NCBI GenBank assembly: GCA_016840285.1 | Contig: JAEOSR010000159.1 | Span: forward strand, 1-23,281 | DNA length: 23,281 nucleotides | Origin: Candidatus Hodarchaeota archaeon | Lineage (GTDB): Archaea; Asgardarchaeota; Heimdallarchaeia; Hodarchaeales; Hodarchaeaceae | Direction of reading: 5' to 3' | Shown here: positions 14,834 through 23,078 of the stretch, in pieces | Layout of the letters: every line of letters starts with the position of its first letter | Position numbering within the stretch: position 1 is the first letter of the stretch | The notes under the pieces: model-generated | Told to the model about the DNA's origin: nothing | What the model saw: the letters and a program-made list of their open reading frames with translations, nothing else | Database searches by the model: none | Made by a program: the position numbers and the translations under genes

Positions 14834-15074
14834 ATTGCTCCGTGGGCTTGTTATTGCGTTCATATCAGCTATTATCATATGTTTTGTAATTTTCATCTTT
14901 TCACCCTTACTACCTTTTAATATCTTTGAAGGTTACTTGGGGGTAATGTCATTTCTTGTTGTTGTTGGATTATCCTTTCTAGTCTATATATTTCTACCAC
15001 CAGAGTCTTCACCGCTCAATTCTTCCTCTCAAGATGAAAATACTATTCATTCTGATACAAAGAGCTCCCTTTAG
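14817..15074 (+). CDS. Small two-helix membrane protein
   Basis: This 85-residue protein has two hydrophobic spans, about residues 8-33 (LRGLVIAFISAIIICFVIFI) and 38-61 (YLGVMSFLVVVGLSFLVYIFL), and a polar Ser/Asp/Glu-rich C-terminal tail. The first TTG at 14817 lies just after AGGAGAG; a second TTG at 14823 would have better spacing, and both give nearly the same protein. It overlaps the end of nadC and precedes the acyltransferase by 16 bp, so it is probably translated from the same message. I recognise no family. The position suggests only co-expression with nadC and a surface-glycan gene. Confidence 0.65.
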   Translation: MVLLIKLLRGLVIAFISAIIICFVIFIFSPLLPFNIFEGYLGVMSFLVVVGLSFLVYIFLPPESSPLNSSSQDENTIHSDTKSSL

Positions 15075-15090
15075 GAATGGAGGATAAAAT

Positions 15091-15819
15091 ATGCCTGTAA
15101 ATCAAGGATTTCAATCTAAAAAAGCTATTTTAGAATCTATATCCATAGCAAAGTCTACTTGTATATATGGCCCCTCAAAAATTAGAAGAAATTCCATTAT
15201 AGACTCTTTTGTTGTCATTGGATATCCAACGAGAAGTAAAACTAAAGATTTAATGCTGAAGGATGATGATCTAAGTATTGAGAATTTGTATGATAAGGTT
15301 TCTAACGGCTCAGTTATAGGGGAAAATGATCATATCAGACCTTTTACGACAATATACGAAAATTCATTACTAGGAAATCATGTAGAAACAGGAACGAATG
15401 TTGTTATTAGGGAAAATTGTCAGATAGGTTCGGGAAGCATTATCGGAAGCGGTACAGTTCTTGATGGTGGAGTAACGATAGGAAATAACGCCCGAATTCA
15501 ATCAAGCAACTTTATTCCTCCAAAAATTGTATTAGGAAACAATGTTTTTCTAGGACCTGGTGTACGGTTTGCCAATGATCATTATCCTGTAAGTAATAAA
15601 CTTACAACTACTATAGTTGAAGATAATGTTATCATAGGCATTGGGGCTATTATCTTAGCAGGAATTACAATAAAAGAAGGAGCAGTCATTGCTGCTGGTT
15701 CTATAGTAACTAAAAATGTTCCAGATAACTTTGTTATGATGGGAATACCTGCAAAACGTGTGATGACTCGTGAAGAATATGATGTGAAACAAAAAACCCA
15801 TGAGACTTCTTCTGATTGA
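15091..15819 (+). CDS. Hexapeptide-repeat (left-handed beta-helix) acyltransferase, WbpD/WlbB-like
   Basis: The 242-residue protein is dominated by hexapeptide turns of the [LIV]-G-x-x-x-x type (SIIGSGTVLDGGVTIGNNARI, VLGNNVFLGPGV, VEDNVIIGIGAIILAGITI), the left-handed beta-helix of sugar O/N-acyltransferases. The segment ANDHYPVSNK (161-170) corresponds to the active-site loop of UDP-amino-sugar N-acetyltransferases such as WbpD/WlbB. The C-terminal MGIPAKRV is the usual end of the acetyl-CoA-binding helix domain. Residues 47-75 form a non-repeat insertion. It is predicted to acetylate a nucleotide-linked sugar for surface glycans; the exact sugar is unknown. It ends 9 bp from the convergent MazG gene. 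Confidence 0.85.
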   Translation: MPVNQGFQSKKAILESISIAKSTCIYGPSKIRRNSIIDSFVVIGYPTRSKTKDLMLKDDDLSIENLYDKVSNGSVIGENDHIRPFTTIYENSLLGNHVETGTNVVIRENCQIGSGSIIGSGTVLDGGVTIGNNARIQSSNFIPPKIVLGNNVFLGPGVRFANDHYPVSNKLTTTIVEDNVIIGIGAIILAGITIKEGAVIAAGSIVTKNVPDNFVMMGIPAKRVMTREEYDVKQKTHETSSD

Positions 15820-15828
15820 ACCTATAAT

Positions 15829-16125
15829 TCAAAGCGGATGACACTTACAGGGGCTAGCGTCACATTTAGGGCATTTATATGGATATTTCTGATATGCTGC
15901 AGTCTCAAGATCGATATTAAGAAGATTACACAGAGAACAAAGCCACGCAAACACATCAGCTACTTCTTCTTGCAAGGAGTCTAGATCCTCTTTCAGATAA
16001 GCTTCAAAAAACTCTCCAATTTCTGTTTGCAGGCGTATTAGGTTTCTTTCAACCCCTCTTTTTCGATCTCGATCACCATAGAGGGTGACCATTAGCTCCT
16101 GGAATTCACGAATAGTGTGATTCAC
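15829..16125 (-). CDS. MazG-like nucleotide pyrophosphohydrolase with Cys-rich tail
   Basis: This 98-residue all-alpha NTP pyrophosphohydrolase carries the MazG metal-binding pattern in TEIGEFFEA (34-42) and EEVADVFAW (53-61), which supply the acidic Mg2+ ligands. The tail KCPKCDASPCKCHPL (84-98) has four cysteines (C85, C88, C93, C95) and H96, a probable structural zinc site not found in classic MazG. The enzyme would hydrolyse non-canonical or excess nucleotides; the true substrate is unknown. The start is GTG with GAGGAG upstream, 11 bp after the sugar nucleotidyltransferase stop, so the two are co-transcribed. Confidence 0.88.
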   Translation of the reverse strand: MNHTIREFQELMVTLYGDRDRKRGVERNLIRLQTEIGEFFEAYLKEDLDSLQEEVADVFAWLCSLCNLLNIDLETAAYQKYPYKCPKCDASPCKCHPL

Positions 16126-16136
16126 CGATAACTCCT

Positions 16137-17153
16137 CTATAAGAATTGTACCTTTGAGTGGTCACCAATATTCAAATCATGTCCCTTTCCGATCAATTTG
16201 ACCTCATCTCCAATAAGAGAATCATGAATACTAGTATTATAAATTTGGGAACCGCTTCCAATAATCGAGGAAGAAAGAATTGACTTCTTAATAGCAGTAC
16301 CTTTATCGATACTCACATACGGACCTATTATTGAGTCGGAGATATCACAGTCTGTCTGGATTGCAATAGGAGGAATTAGAATCGTGTTATTCAACTCACT
16401 TTCAACAGAGGATTCTTTATTCTTATCTAATACGTATTTATGTGCAGCTAAGAGATCCTCTTTTTTTCCACAGTCAAACCATCTACCAGAATCAATTGCT
16501 CCAAGAACAAGGCCCTTTTCTACCATAGCTTGAAGAGCATCGGTTAGTTGTATTTCTCCTCCTATTCCGATTTGGTTAGAGGTGACTAGTTCCTTCAAAG
16601 CATATTTTAATTCTAAAGAGTCACGAATAATATAGACACCAGTTATAGCGAGTGATGAAGTGGGATTCTGAGGTTTTTCTATTAATTGTTTTACTTCAGT
16701 AGAATTTTCGTGTGTAGTTACGATACCATAAGATTGAGGATTGGAAACTGACTTTACTGTGATTGCTCCAGTCCAATTGGGAAATTTATTATACTCCTCT
16801 AACATTAGTGAAAATGAATTTTCATATAGACTATCACCAAGGGTAATTACAACAGGCTCGCCATTTAGAAATTCAGCAGCGGTAAATATTGCATGGCCCA
16901 AACCCTTGCGATCTTTTTGTACTACAAAGGTAAAATTACAAATTTTTTCATAATTGGATTTGATATAATTAATTAACTTCTCTTTCTCATAACCTACAAT
17001 CACGATAATATCTTTAATGTCGACTTCGATGATACTGTCCATAATATGAGATATTAGTGGCTTATTTCCTAATGAAAGAAGCGCTTTTGGCTTTGTATTG
17101 GTATGTGGTCGCAGTCTCGTCCCTTTTCCAGCAGCAGGTATGATACATCGCAT
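16137..17153 (-). CDS. Sugar-1-phosphate nucleotidyltransferase (long RmlA / GlmU-like)
   Basis: The 338-residue protein has an N-terminal nucleotidyltransferase domain and a C-terminal beta-helix. Its motifs are PAAGKGTRLRPHT (6-18) for nucleotide binding, KPKALL (21-26), LGDS (105-108) with the catalytic metal-binding Asp, EKP (159-161), GEIQLTDAL (199-207) and W225-F-D. The C-terminal part (about 255-338) consists of hexapeptide-like repeats. This arrangement is typical of archaeal glucose-1-phosphate thymidylyl/uridylyltransferases or GlcNAc-1-P uridyltransferases; sequence alone does not settle the sugar or nucleotide. It is divergent from the GlcNAc-1-P transferase gene and would supply nucleotide-sugars to that pathway. 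Confidence 0.88.
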   Translation of the reverse strand: MRCIIPAAGKGTRLRPHTNTKPKALLSLGNKPLISHIMDSIIEVDIKDIIVIVGYEKEKLINYIKSNYEKICNFTFVVQKDRKGLGHAIFTAAEFLNGEPVVITLGDSLYENSFSLMLEEYNKFPNWTGAITVKSVSNPQSYGIVTTHENSTEVKQLIEKPQNPTSSLAITGVYIIRDSLELKYALKELVTSNQIGIGGEIQLTDALQAMVEKGLVLGAIDSGRWFDCGKKEDLLAAHKYVLDKNKESSVESELNNTILIPPIAIQTDCDISDSIIGPYVSIDKGTAIKKSILSSSIIGSGSQIYNTSIHDSLIGDEVKLIGKGHDLNIGDHSKVQFL

Positions 17154-17252
17154 GATTATGACTCCACGAACAAGAAATACTGGTTTCTCCTTCTAAACCT
17201 ATTGGATTTTATGTTGTTATATCCTTTTAATTCATTCTTCTTTTAGCATAAT

Positions 17253-18293
17253 ATGATGTTATTCCCAGAAATAGTCATAACAGCAATTCTAGCGCTAATA
17301 ATTTCAGCGATCATAACAGCTATTCTCATCCCATGGATAATTAATTCCTGCTTGAAACAGGGAATTACAACAGTTGATGCTCATAAACCAGATAGTCCTA
17401 CCATCGCTGAAGTGGGAGGATTAGCACCATTACTGGGATTTATCTTTACTATTCTTATATTAGTTTTTATATGGGAAAATATCACTCCTCAAATTCAGTC
17501 GGAGATATTCGAACCACTATTAGCGGGATTACTCAGCGTTGTAATTGCTGGATTAATCGGATTTCTAGATGATGTCTTTAAAATTCGATGGCGTGATAAG
17601 ATATTATTAGGATTCTTACCAGCAATCCCCTTAATGGCCTTGAAAGTTGGTAGAAGTAGAATAAACATTGGATTCACAATCATTGACTTTGGAAACATGA
17701 TCAATTTACCTTATATTGGATATATCAATCTATATTCTCTGATTATAATTCCATTAATGGTAAATTTCGCATTCAATTCTTTCAATATGCTTGCTGGCTT
17801 TAATGGCCTAGAAGCGGGGAATGGAACAATTTCCCTTGCCGTTATTCTGATTGCAGCACTTTTTGTTGGTGATCCCATTGTAACATTATTTGTTACTTCA
17901 TTGCTTGGTGGATTTTTCATTTTACTCATGTATAATTGGTATCCTGCAAAGACTCTAATTGGTGATACAGGAACTCTAACCCTAGGAACAGGAATTGTTG
18001 TTGCTTTAATCATTGGCAATATGGATCGTTTAGCAGTGGGATTATTTGGATTACACGCCATAAATTTTCTACTATTTTTCGTTTACATATATACTCATCA
18101 AACTGTAAAGGTTGCCACCATTGACGACAAAGGAAACATTGTAGCACCTTGTCCTTACACAGTTTACTGGTTCTTTCCTTATTTCCTAAAAAACATTGGT
18201 GAAAGAAAGAATGTAATCATCATTCTTCTGATTCACACAATTATCGCTCTAAGCATCCTAATCATTTCCTTACCAGCGTTTACTCCTCCTTAA
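17253..18293 (+). CDS. GlcNAc-1-phosphate transferase, Alg7/WecA/MraY family (GT4)
   Basis: This 346-residue polytopic membrane protein has about ten hydrophobic segments. It transfers a sugar-1-phosphate from a UDP-sugar to a polyprenyl (dolichyl) phosphate, the first step of N-glycan or surface-polymer assembly. Signatures are GLIGFLDDVFKIRWRDK (100-116) with the catalytic Asp pair D106-D107, NSFNMLAGFNGLEAGNG (175-191) and LIGDTGTLTLG (235-245). The NMLAGFNGLEAG wording is nearer to eukaryotic ALG7 and archaeal AglH (N-x-LAGxNGLE) than to bacterial MraY. The start is the first of two adjacent ATGs. elp3 follows after 19 bp. Confidence 0.92.
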   Translation: MMLFPEIVITAILALIISAIITAILIPWIINSCLKQGITTVDAHKPDSPTIAEVGGLAPLLGFIFTILILVFIWENITPQIQSEIFEPLLAGLLSVVIAGLIGFLDDVFKIRWRDKILLGFLPAIPLMALKVGRSRINIGFTIIDFGNMINLPYIGYINLYSLIIIPLMVNFAFNSFNMLAGFNGLEAGNGTISLAVILIAALFVGDPIVTLFVTSLLGGFFILLMYNWYPAKTLIGDTGTLTLGTGIVVALIIGNMDRLAVGLFGLHAINFLLFFVYIYTHQTVKVATIDDKGNIVAPCPYTVYWFFPYFLKNIGERKNVIIILLIHTIIALSILIISLPAFTPP

Positions 18294-18312
18294 TTTCAAG
18301 GAGTATGTAATT

Positions 18313-19923
18313 ATGCCCCCTTCGTCTCAAGATGCGTTGTTCAAAGCATTAGACCATCTTACTCAAGCACTTATTACTGAATCCCCCCCAACAAGAGCTA
18401 AACTTGAAACCCTTAAGCGAAAAATTGCGAAACATTATCAATTGAAGCGATTTGTCAAAAATTCAGAGATTCTTGATCATATTCTCTCTTCAGAGGGATT
18501 AACCGAAAAAATGAAGGAGAATTTGACACAACTATTGCAAGTTCGTAAAGTGAGAACAATCAGTGGTATTGCAGTCGTCGCAGTGATGACTAAACCATCT
18601 CCATGTCCAGGAAAATGTATCTATTGCCCTGAAGTTAACGGAGCGCCAAAATCTTATACAGGTAAGGAACCTGCAGCAATGAGGGGAGCTCAGAATGATT
18701 TTATTCCAAAAAAACAAGTTCAGGCCAGGCTGGGTCAGCTTAAAAGCATTGGACATCCACTAGATAAAATTCATCTTGTTATAATGGGAGGGACTTTTCT
18801 AGCAACTCCTTCAGAGTATCAAGAATATTTCATAAAGGAATGTATTGATGGTATCACTGGAAAAACCTCGAAAGATCTAATAAAAGCACAGCAAAACGCA
18901 GAGACTAGTATTTACCGCAATGTCGGCATAACCTTTGAAACAAGGCCTGACTATTGTACTGATACACATGTTAGTAGAATTCTGGAGCTAGGTGGTACAT
19001 TTGTTGAAATTGGAACCCAGACTCTTTCTGATGAAATCCTACAATATATTCAGAGACATCATACCATTAAAGATGTCGAGTCAGCTATAAGGTATTCTAG
19101 AGATGGAGGATTGAAAGTTACTGTTCATATGATGCCAAACCTCTTTCAAACTCCTGATAAAGATATAGAATTGTTTAAGACTCTTTATACAGACCCCCGA
19201 TTCATTCCAGATGCAATTAAAATTTATCCAACCTTAGTTTTACGTAATACGAATTTATATGAGCTTTGGAAAAAAGGAACCTATGCTCCTTATAGCTCTG
19301 ATGATGTTGTTAATGTCATAGCCTCAGTCAAAGCTATTACACCTCCTTTTGTACGTATTCAACGAATTCAACGTGATATTCCAGCATATCTGATTTTAGA
19401 GGGTGGTTCTCACGGAAATCTCCGTGAAATAGCCCGAAAAAGATTATCAGTACTAAATCAACAATGTTTCTGTATTCGTTGTAGGGAGGTAGGGCATCAA
19501 ACAAACTTAGGGGATCTTTCATGGCACGAAAAAGAACATGAATATCAATTTTTTGAGTATCCTGCCTCTAATGGGATAGAACACTTTATTTCCTTCGAGA
19601 CATCTGATAAAAAGACACTATTCGGATTCTTACGTCTTCGGGAGCCGTCGTCATTTGCATTTCGTCCCGAAACACTTAATCCTCCAGCAACAATCATTCG
19701 AGAACTTCACGTTTATGGAAAACTCGTGAAAATTGGCAAACTTCCTAAAGAAATCGAATGGCAGCATCGAGGAATTGGAAAACAGTTGATTTCGCTTGCT
19801 GAAGAAATTTCTCGTGAAAGAGGGTACCAAAAAATCCTTGTAACATCTGGATTAGGTGTACGCAATTATTATCGTAAGTTTGGCTTTATTAAAGATGGAG
19901 TCTATATGGGAAAAAGACTCTGA
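18313..19923 (+). CDS. elp3: tRNA uridine(34) 5-carboxymethylaminomethyl modification radical SAM/GNAT enzyme
   Basis: Elp3 installs the acetyl-CoA-derived carboxymethyl group on wobble U34 of tRNA. The 536-residue protein carries a radical SAM domain with the cluster motif CPGKCIYC (cysteines 98, 102, 105), EVNGAPKSYTGKEPAAMRGAQ, MGGTF (158-162), FETRPDYC and EIGTQT. A Cys-rich zinc segment (CFCIRC) follows near residue 380. The C-terminal GNAT acetyltransferase domain has HRGIGKQLI (acetyl-CoA loop) and NYYRKFGF. Archaea have Elp3 without the other Elongator subunits, and none are seen here. It follows the GlcNAc-1-P transferase gene by 19 bp and is convergent with porB across 20 bp. Confidence 0.97.
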   Translation: MPPSSQDALFKALDHLTQALITESPPTRAKLETLKRKIAKHYQLKRFVKNSEILDHILSSEGLTEKMKENLTQLLQVRKVRTISGIAVVAVMTKPSPCPGKCIYCPEVNGAPKSYTGKEPAAMRGAQNDFIPKKQVQARLGQLKSIGHPLDKIHLVIMGGTFLATPSEYQEYFIKECIDGITGKTSKDLIKAQQNAETSIYRNVGITFETRPDYCTDTHVSRILELGGTFVEIGTQTLSDEILQYIQRHHTIKDVESAIRYSRDGGLKVTVHMMPNLFQTPDKDIELFKTLYTDPRFIPDAIKIYPTLVLRNTNLYELWKKGTYAPYSSDDVVNVIASVKAITPPFVRIQRIQRDIPAYLILEGGSHGNLREIARKRLSVLNQQCFCIRCREVGHQTNLGDLSWHEKEHEYQFFEYPASNGIEHFISFETSDKKTLFGFLRLREPSSFAFRPETLNPPATIIRELHVYGKLVKIGKLPKEIEWQHRGIGKQLISLAEEISRERGYQKILVTSGLGVRNYYRKFGFIKDGVYMGKRL

Positions 19924-19943
19924 CCTTGCTTTTTGAAAACCAC

Positions 19944-20846
19944 TTATTCAAATTTTAATAGCATATCCCATTCGAACTGAAGGTCTTTCTTCAGCTCTTC
20001 GACTTGTTGAGGTGTCATTCGCTTGAACCGCCCTTGTTTTCCTAAGTATTCTTCTAATGGTACACGATTTTCTGGATCACGATATTTAGCTCCACGACGA
20101 CTGAATGTGAGCTTTCCATTTTCAATTTCAAATAGTGGGAAGTATCCAGTTTGTACTGATAATTTTCCAAGATCTGGAGTAATAGCGGGATCTGAATTCC
20201 AACCTGTTGGACAAGGAGCATCTATTAAAATGAATCGGTAACCTTCCATTGTTGCTGCTTTCTTTGCCTTGGTATGTAAGTCACGTGGATATCCTATTGA
20301 TGCGGTTGCGATATAGGGAACATCATGAGCTGCCATAATACGTGTAACACTTTTTCTTTTCTCGCGTTTACCCGTTGGAGTAGTAGTAGTAGTTGCACCA
20401 CGAGGAGTAGCGCCACTTCGCTGAGCACCGGTATTACTGTAGAAACCATTATCGTAACAAAAATGGATGATGTCCTCATTTCTTTCTGCTGCACCAGACC
20501 AAGTAGCTACACCGATGTCATATGTTCCACCATCTCCAGACCAGACCACAGTTGTCACTTTCTCCCCTCTTCTCTTTTTAGCCCTAGAAATGCCAGAGGC
20601 CGCACTAGCATGCGCTGCAAAGGCAATATTCAGAGTGGGAACATTATAAGTGACATGAGGATGAAGACTCTGAATTACAGAGGCGCAGCATGCTGGGATC
20701 ACAACTATAGGGCGCTCTAACGCTGAAATCGCTGTGCGATATGCTATAGAAAGGCCACATCCCGCACAAGCAAAATTTCCTCTGAGTAAAACTTCTGGAC
20801 GATCCATCATTTCTTTTATTTTGACACTCATAGCTTCATTCCTCAC
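19944..20846 (-). CDS. porB: Pyruvate/2-oxoacid:ferredoxin oxidoreductase, beta subunit
   Basis: The beta subunit binds thiamine pyrophosphate and a [4Fe-4S] cluster. In the 300 residues are FACAGCG (cysteines 27 and 30), the PACCAS segment (53-54), GDGGTYDIG (104-112, TPP/Mg2+ binding), a YDNGFYSNTGAQRSGATPRGATTT-type block near 131-155, and C212 in APCPTGW. Por and Vor enzymes share these motifs. The neighbouring alpha subunit reads as pyruvate type, but the DNGFYSNTG wording (pyruvate forms usually have DNExYMNTG) leaves the substrate open. The reading begins at a GTG that overlaps the porA stop by 4 bp; the ATG at 20831 has TGAGGA upstream and is a good alternative. Confidence 0.94.
   Translation of the reverse strand: MRNEAMSVKIKEMMDRPEVLLRGNFACAGCGLSIAYRTAISALERPIVVIPACCASVIQSLHPHVTYNVPTLNIAFAAHASAASGISRAKKRRGEKVTTVVWSGDGGTYDIGVATWSGAAERNEDIIHFCYDNGFYSNTGAQRSGATPRGATTTTTPTGKREKRKSVTRIMAAHDVPYIATASIGYPRDLHTKAKKAATMEGYRFILIDAPCPTGWNSDPAITPDLGKLSVQTGYFPLFEIENGKLTFSRRGAKYRDPENRVPLEEYLGKQGRFKRMTPQQVEELKKDLQFEWDMLLKFE
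20840..20845 (-). promoter_or_regulatory. Ribosome binding site favouring the internal ATG of porB
   Basis: TGAGGA on the minus strand lies eight bases before the ATG at 20831. It overlaps the porA stop, so porB probably starts at residue 6 of the longer reading (MSVKIKEMM). Confidence 0.4.
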
Positions 20847-21991
20847 ATAATTTTCTCTATTTCAGTTACGATATCCATATAGGTAACATCCTTTCCTCCT
20901 AAACCTCTGATAATTTGGTGGAATTCAATATCTACCTTGTTTGCGAATAATTCCGCTTGGATCTCAATAGCTAGCTGACCAGCGTTACCAAATGAAACAG
21001 CTCGATCAATGACTAGGACTTTCGGCACCTTCTTTAAAGCAGCAATCAGTTCTTTTTTCGGAAATGGCCTAATAACGCGTGGTCGAATAACAATAGCTTG
21101 AATGTCTTTCTTATTTAAGACCTCTAACGATTGTTCGGCTTCTTCGCCCAGAGTTCCTATTGCAATAATAGCAACCGTGGCCTCGCTAATATCACCTACG
21201 ATTTCTATCATGTCTTTGCTTAATCTTCCGAATTTTTCGGAATATTCTTGGAAAACTTTGGGGATGATAATCCGTGCGTTATCAAATCCATCTATCAATG
21301 ACATTCTTTGCTCCCAAATGCCTTGAGAATCAGTAAGCGATCCATGAGCAAAAGGGTCGTCAGGATCTAACATTGCAAGGGGTTTAAAGGGAGGAAGAAA
21401 TTCATCGACCTCCTCTTGTGCTGGAATTTCTACCTGAGCAGATGTATGGCTCAAAATGAATCCATCTAAGCAGACCATTACGGGCATCCAAACTTTGTGA
21501 TGTTCTGCAATTTTGAAAGCACAAAGAGTCAGATCCAATACCTCCTGATTATTTTTTGCATAGAATTGGATCCACCCAGCATCTCTGAAGGTCATTGAAT
21601 CTTGATGATCTGGCCATATATTCCAAGGATTCAGAGAACGATTCACAACTGGCATTACAATAGGAATTCGTGTCACTCCTGCCCACCATACTAATTCACC
21701 CATGTAAAGAAGACCATGGGCGCTGGTTGCAGTAAATGTTCGGACACCGGCTAATGAAGCTCCAATCGCAGCACCCATTGCACTATGCTCACTTTCAACA
21801 TTTACGAAATCACAATCAAACTCTCCCTGTGCAATCATATCAGATATTGTCTCAACGATAAGTGTTTGAGGAGTAATAGGATAAGCGGGTATTACTTGTG
21901 GTCTCGCTAGTTTAGCTGCTGTTGCTACAGCAGCATTACCAGTTAATAACTCTGTTGTTGACTTTTTTATAGCTTGAACCATTTCTTTCAC
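20843..21991 (-). CDS. porA: Pyruvate/2-oxoacid:ferredoxin oxidoreductase, alpha subunit
   Basis: The 382-residue alpha subunit has the pyrimidine-binding half of the TPP site and the transketolase C-terminal domain. Typical segments are GNAAVATAAKLARPQVIPAY (starting at 18) with YPITPQT, VESEHSAMGAAIGAS, TATSAHGLLYM, VNRSLNPWNIWPDHQD, SMTFRDAGWIQFYA and the C-terminal FGNAGQLAIEIQAEL. The NPWNIWPDHQD form is typical of pyruvate oxidoreductases. It reads GTG-first (KEMVQAI) directly after the porD stop. The gene order gamma-delta-alpha-beta is the common archaeal arrangement. The enzyme oxidises pyruvate to acetyl-CoA and CO2 and reduces ferredoxin, or runs in reverse for CO2 fixation. Confidence 0.96.
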   Translation of the reverse strand: MKEMVQAIKKSTTELLTGNAAVATAAKLARPQVIPAYPITPQTLIVETISDMIAQGEFDCDFVNVESEHSAMGAAIGASLAGVRTFTATSAHGLLYMGELVWWAGVTRIPIVMPVVNRSLNPWNIWPDHQDSMTFRDAGWIQFYAKNNQEVLDLTLCAFKIAEHHKVWMPVMVCLDGFILSHTSAQVEIPAQEEVDEFLPPFKPLAMLDPDDPFAHGSLTDSQGIWEQRMSLIDGFDNARIIIPKVFQEYSEKFGRLSKDMIEIVGDISEATVAIIAIGTLGEEAEQSLEVLNKKDIQAIVIRPRVIRPFPKKELIAALKKVPKVLVIDRAVSFGNAGQLAIEIQAELFANKVDIEFHQIIRGLGGKDVTYMDIVTEIEKIM

Positions 21992-22294
21992 CTATTCTTT
22001 CTCCATTTTCAACGCATCAACAGGACAAACATGTACACATACTCCACACCCTTTACAATAAACATAATCAATGTAAGGGTATTCTCCTTTTGTATCAACG
22101 CGTATAGTGCCTTCAGGACAGTACATCCAGCATTGATAGCATTTTGTACATTTTTCTTCAAAAAAAACTGGTTTACTTGTCCGCCAATTACCAGTGGTAC
22201 CTGGTCCTGGGGCAGAACCTACTGTTGGTCTACCTAATGGTAAAACAGGATCCTTCATCTCACTTTCATTTTCCATCTTTGTGACCTCTTGCAT
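21992..22294 (-). CDS. porD: Pyruvate/2-oxoacid:ferredoxin oxidoreductase, delta subunit (2x[4Fe-4S] ferredoxin)
   Basis: This 100-residue electron-transfer subunit has two CxxCxxCxxxCP cluster motifs: C49/C52/C55/C59 and C80/C83/C86/C90. The N-terminal ~45 residues (with GRPTVGSAPGPGTTGNWRTSKP) are the usual PorD docking segment. It overlaps the porG stop through TAATG and abuts porA, indicating translational coupling. Confidence 0.96.
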   Translation of the reverse strand: MQEVTKMENESEMKDPVLPLGRPTVGSAPGPGTTGNWRTSKPVFFEEKCTKCYQCWMYCPEGTIRVDTKGEYPYIDYVYCKGCGVCVHVCPVDALKMEKE

Positions 22295-22860
22295 TAATTT
22301 GTAAAAGCAAACCTTTCATAAGCCATTTTTATTGATCGAATGTTAGCCTCAGCAATTTTTCCTTCTCCAAATTGATGTTTAATAGCATTGATTAACGCTT
22401 CTAGGTCAACCAATCCTGTAGCTTTGGCCCATGCTCCTAACATTGTAGTACTCACCATCATTGTCCCTGATTTGATCAATCCACATTCTCGTGCGATATC
22501 CACAGCATCAACCGTCCCTATTTTGAGGTTGCTTTTTCCTTTTAGAACAGGAGGAACTTCCTTTGAATTAACCACAATAATTGTGCCTGGAGTGATATCA
22601 TCAAATGGCATTGTCTCAATTAATGAGGGTTCCAATACTATCCAGCTATGAGTGTTCTCTGTAATAACTGGTGCATGTGTTTTTACATGTTCATCAGATA
22701 TTCGTACATCAGCAAAAAGAGGTGCTCCTTTACGTTCTGCTCCGTATTTAGGGATTGCTTGTACATACTTTCCACCAAGATGGCCACTGTAAGCCAACAC
22801 TTTCGCTGCTGTAACTCCACCCTGTCCTCCCCTACTTAGAATCCGAATTTCAGTCATCAT
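22294..22860 (-). CDS. porG: Pyruvate/2-oxoacid:ferredoxin oxidoreductase, gamma subunit
   Basis: The 188-residue gamma subunit begins MTEIRILSRGGQGGVTAAKVLA, with the RGGQGG motif of the POR gamma domain. PKYGAERKGAP and FADVRISDE follow, and the rest of the domain is complete (GTIIVVNSKEVPP, GTMMVSTTMLGAWAKATGLV). It is the first gene of the por operon. Two adjacent ATGs (22860 and 22857) are possible starts, with an AAAAAGG close upstream. Confidence 0.95.
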   Translation of the reverse strand: MMTEIRILSRGGQGGVTAAKVLAYSGHLGGKYVQAIPKYGAERKGAPLFADVRISDEHVKTHAPVITENTHSWIVLEPSLIETMPFDDITPGTIIVVNSKEVPPVLKGKSNLKIGTVDAVDIARECGLIKSGTMMVSTTMLGAWAKATGLVDLEALINAIKHQFGEGKIAEANIRSIKMAYERFAFTN

Positions 22861-22956
22861 CCTTTTTCCATCCAGAAAAAAGAGCCCTTAAAATCTTCCA
22901 GACTCATATAAATCTAAAAAGACATATAGTATATCCAAAGATTTACGATTGATAGA

Positions 22957-22971
22957 TTTTTATACCCTTTT
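22957..22971 (-). promoter_or_regulatory. BRE and TATA box of the por operon
   Basis: On the minus strand AAAAGGG (BRE-like, 22971-22965) is followed directly by TATAAAAA (22964-22957), a textbook archaeal core promoter. Transcription would start near 22935, giving a leader of about 75 bases before porG. Two further AT-rich TATA-like sites lie nearer the gene (around 22905 and 22925), so promoter use is not certain. Confidence 0.55.
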
Positions 22972-23078
22972 AAGAACTATTCGGGGGTACTTTCGAGCTC
23001 CCTTCCCATAAAAATTTGATTATTAAGACCTTTAATAGAGAGAGATTAACTCATCGTCTTCAAACATCTAAAAGAGAA

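Noticed and set aside
20325..20720. Plus-strand frame of 131 codons opposite porB
   Set aside because: It is antisense to conserved porB motifs, and its Ser/Thr/Cys-rich translation is a shadow of porB.
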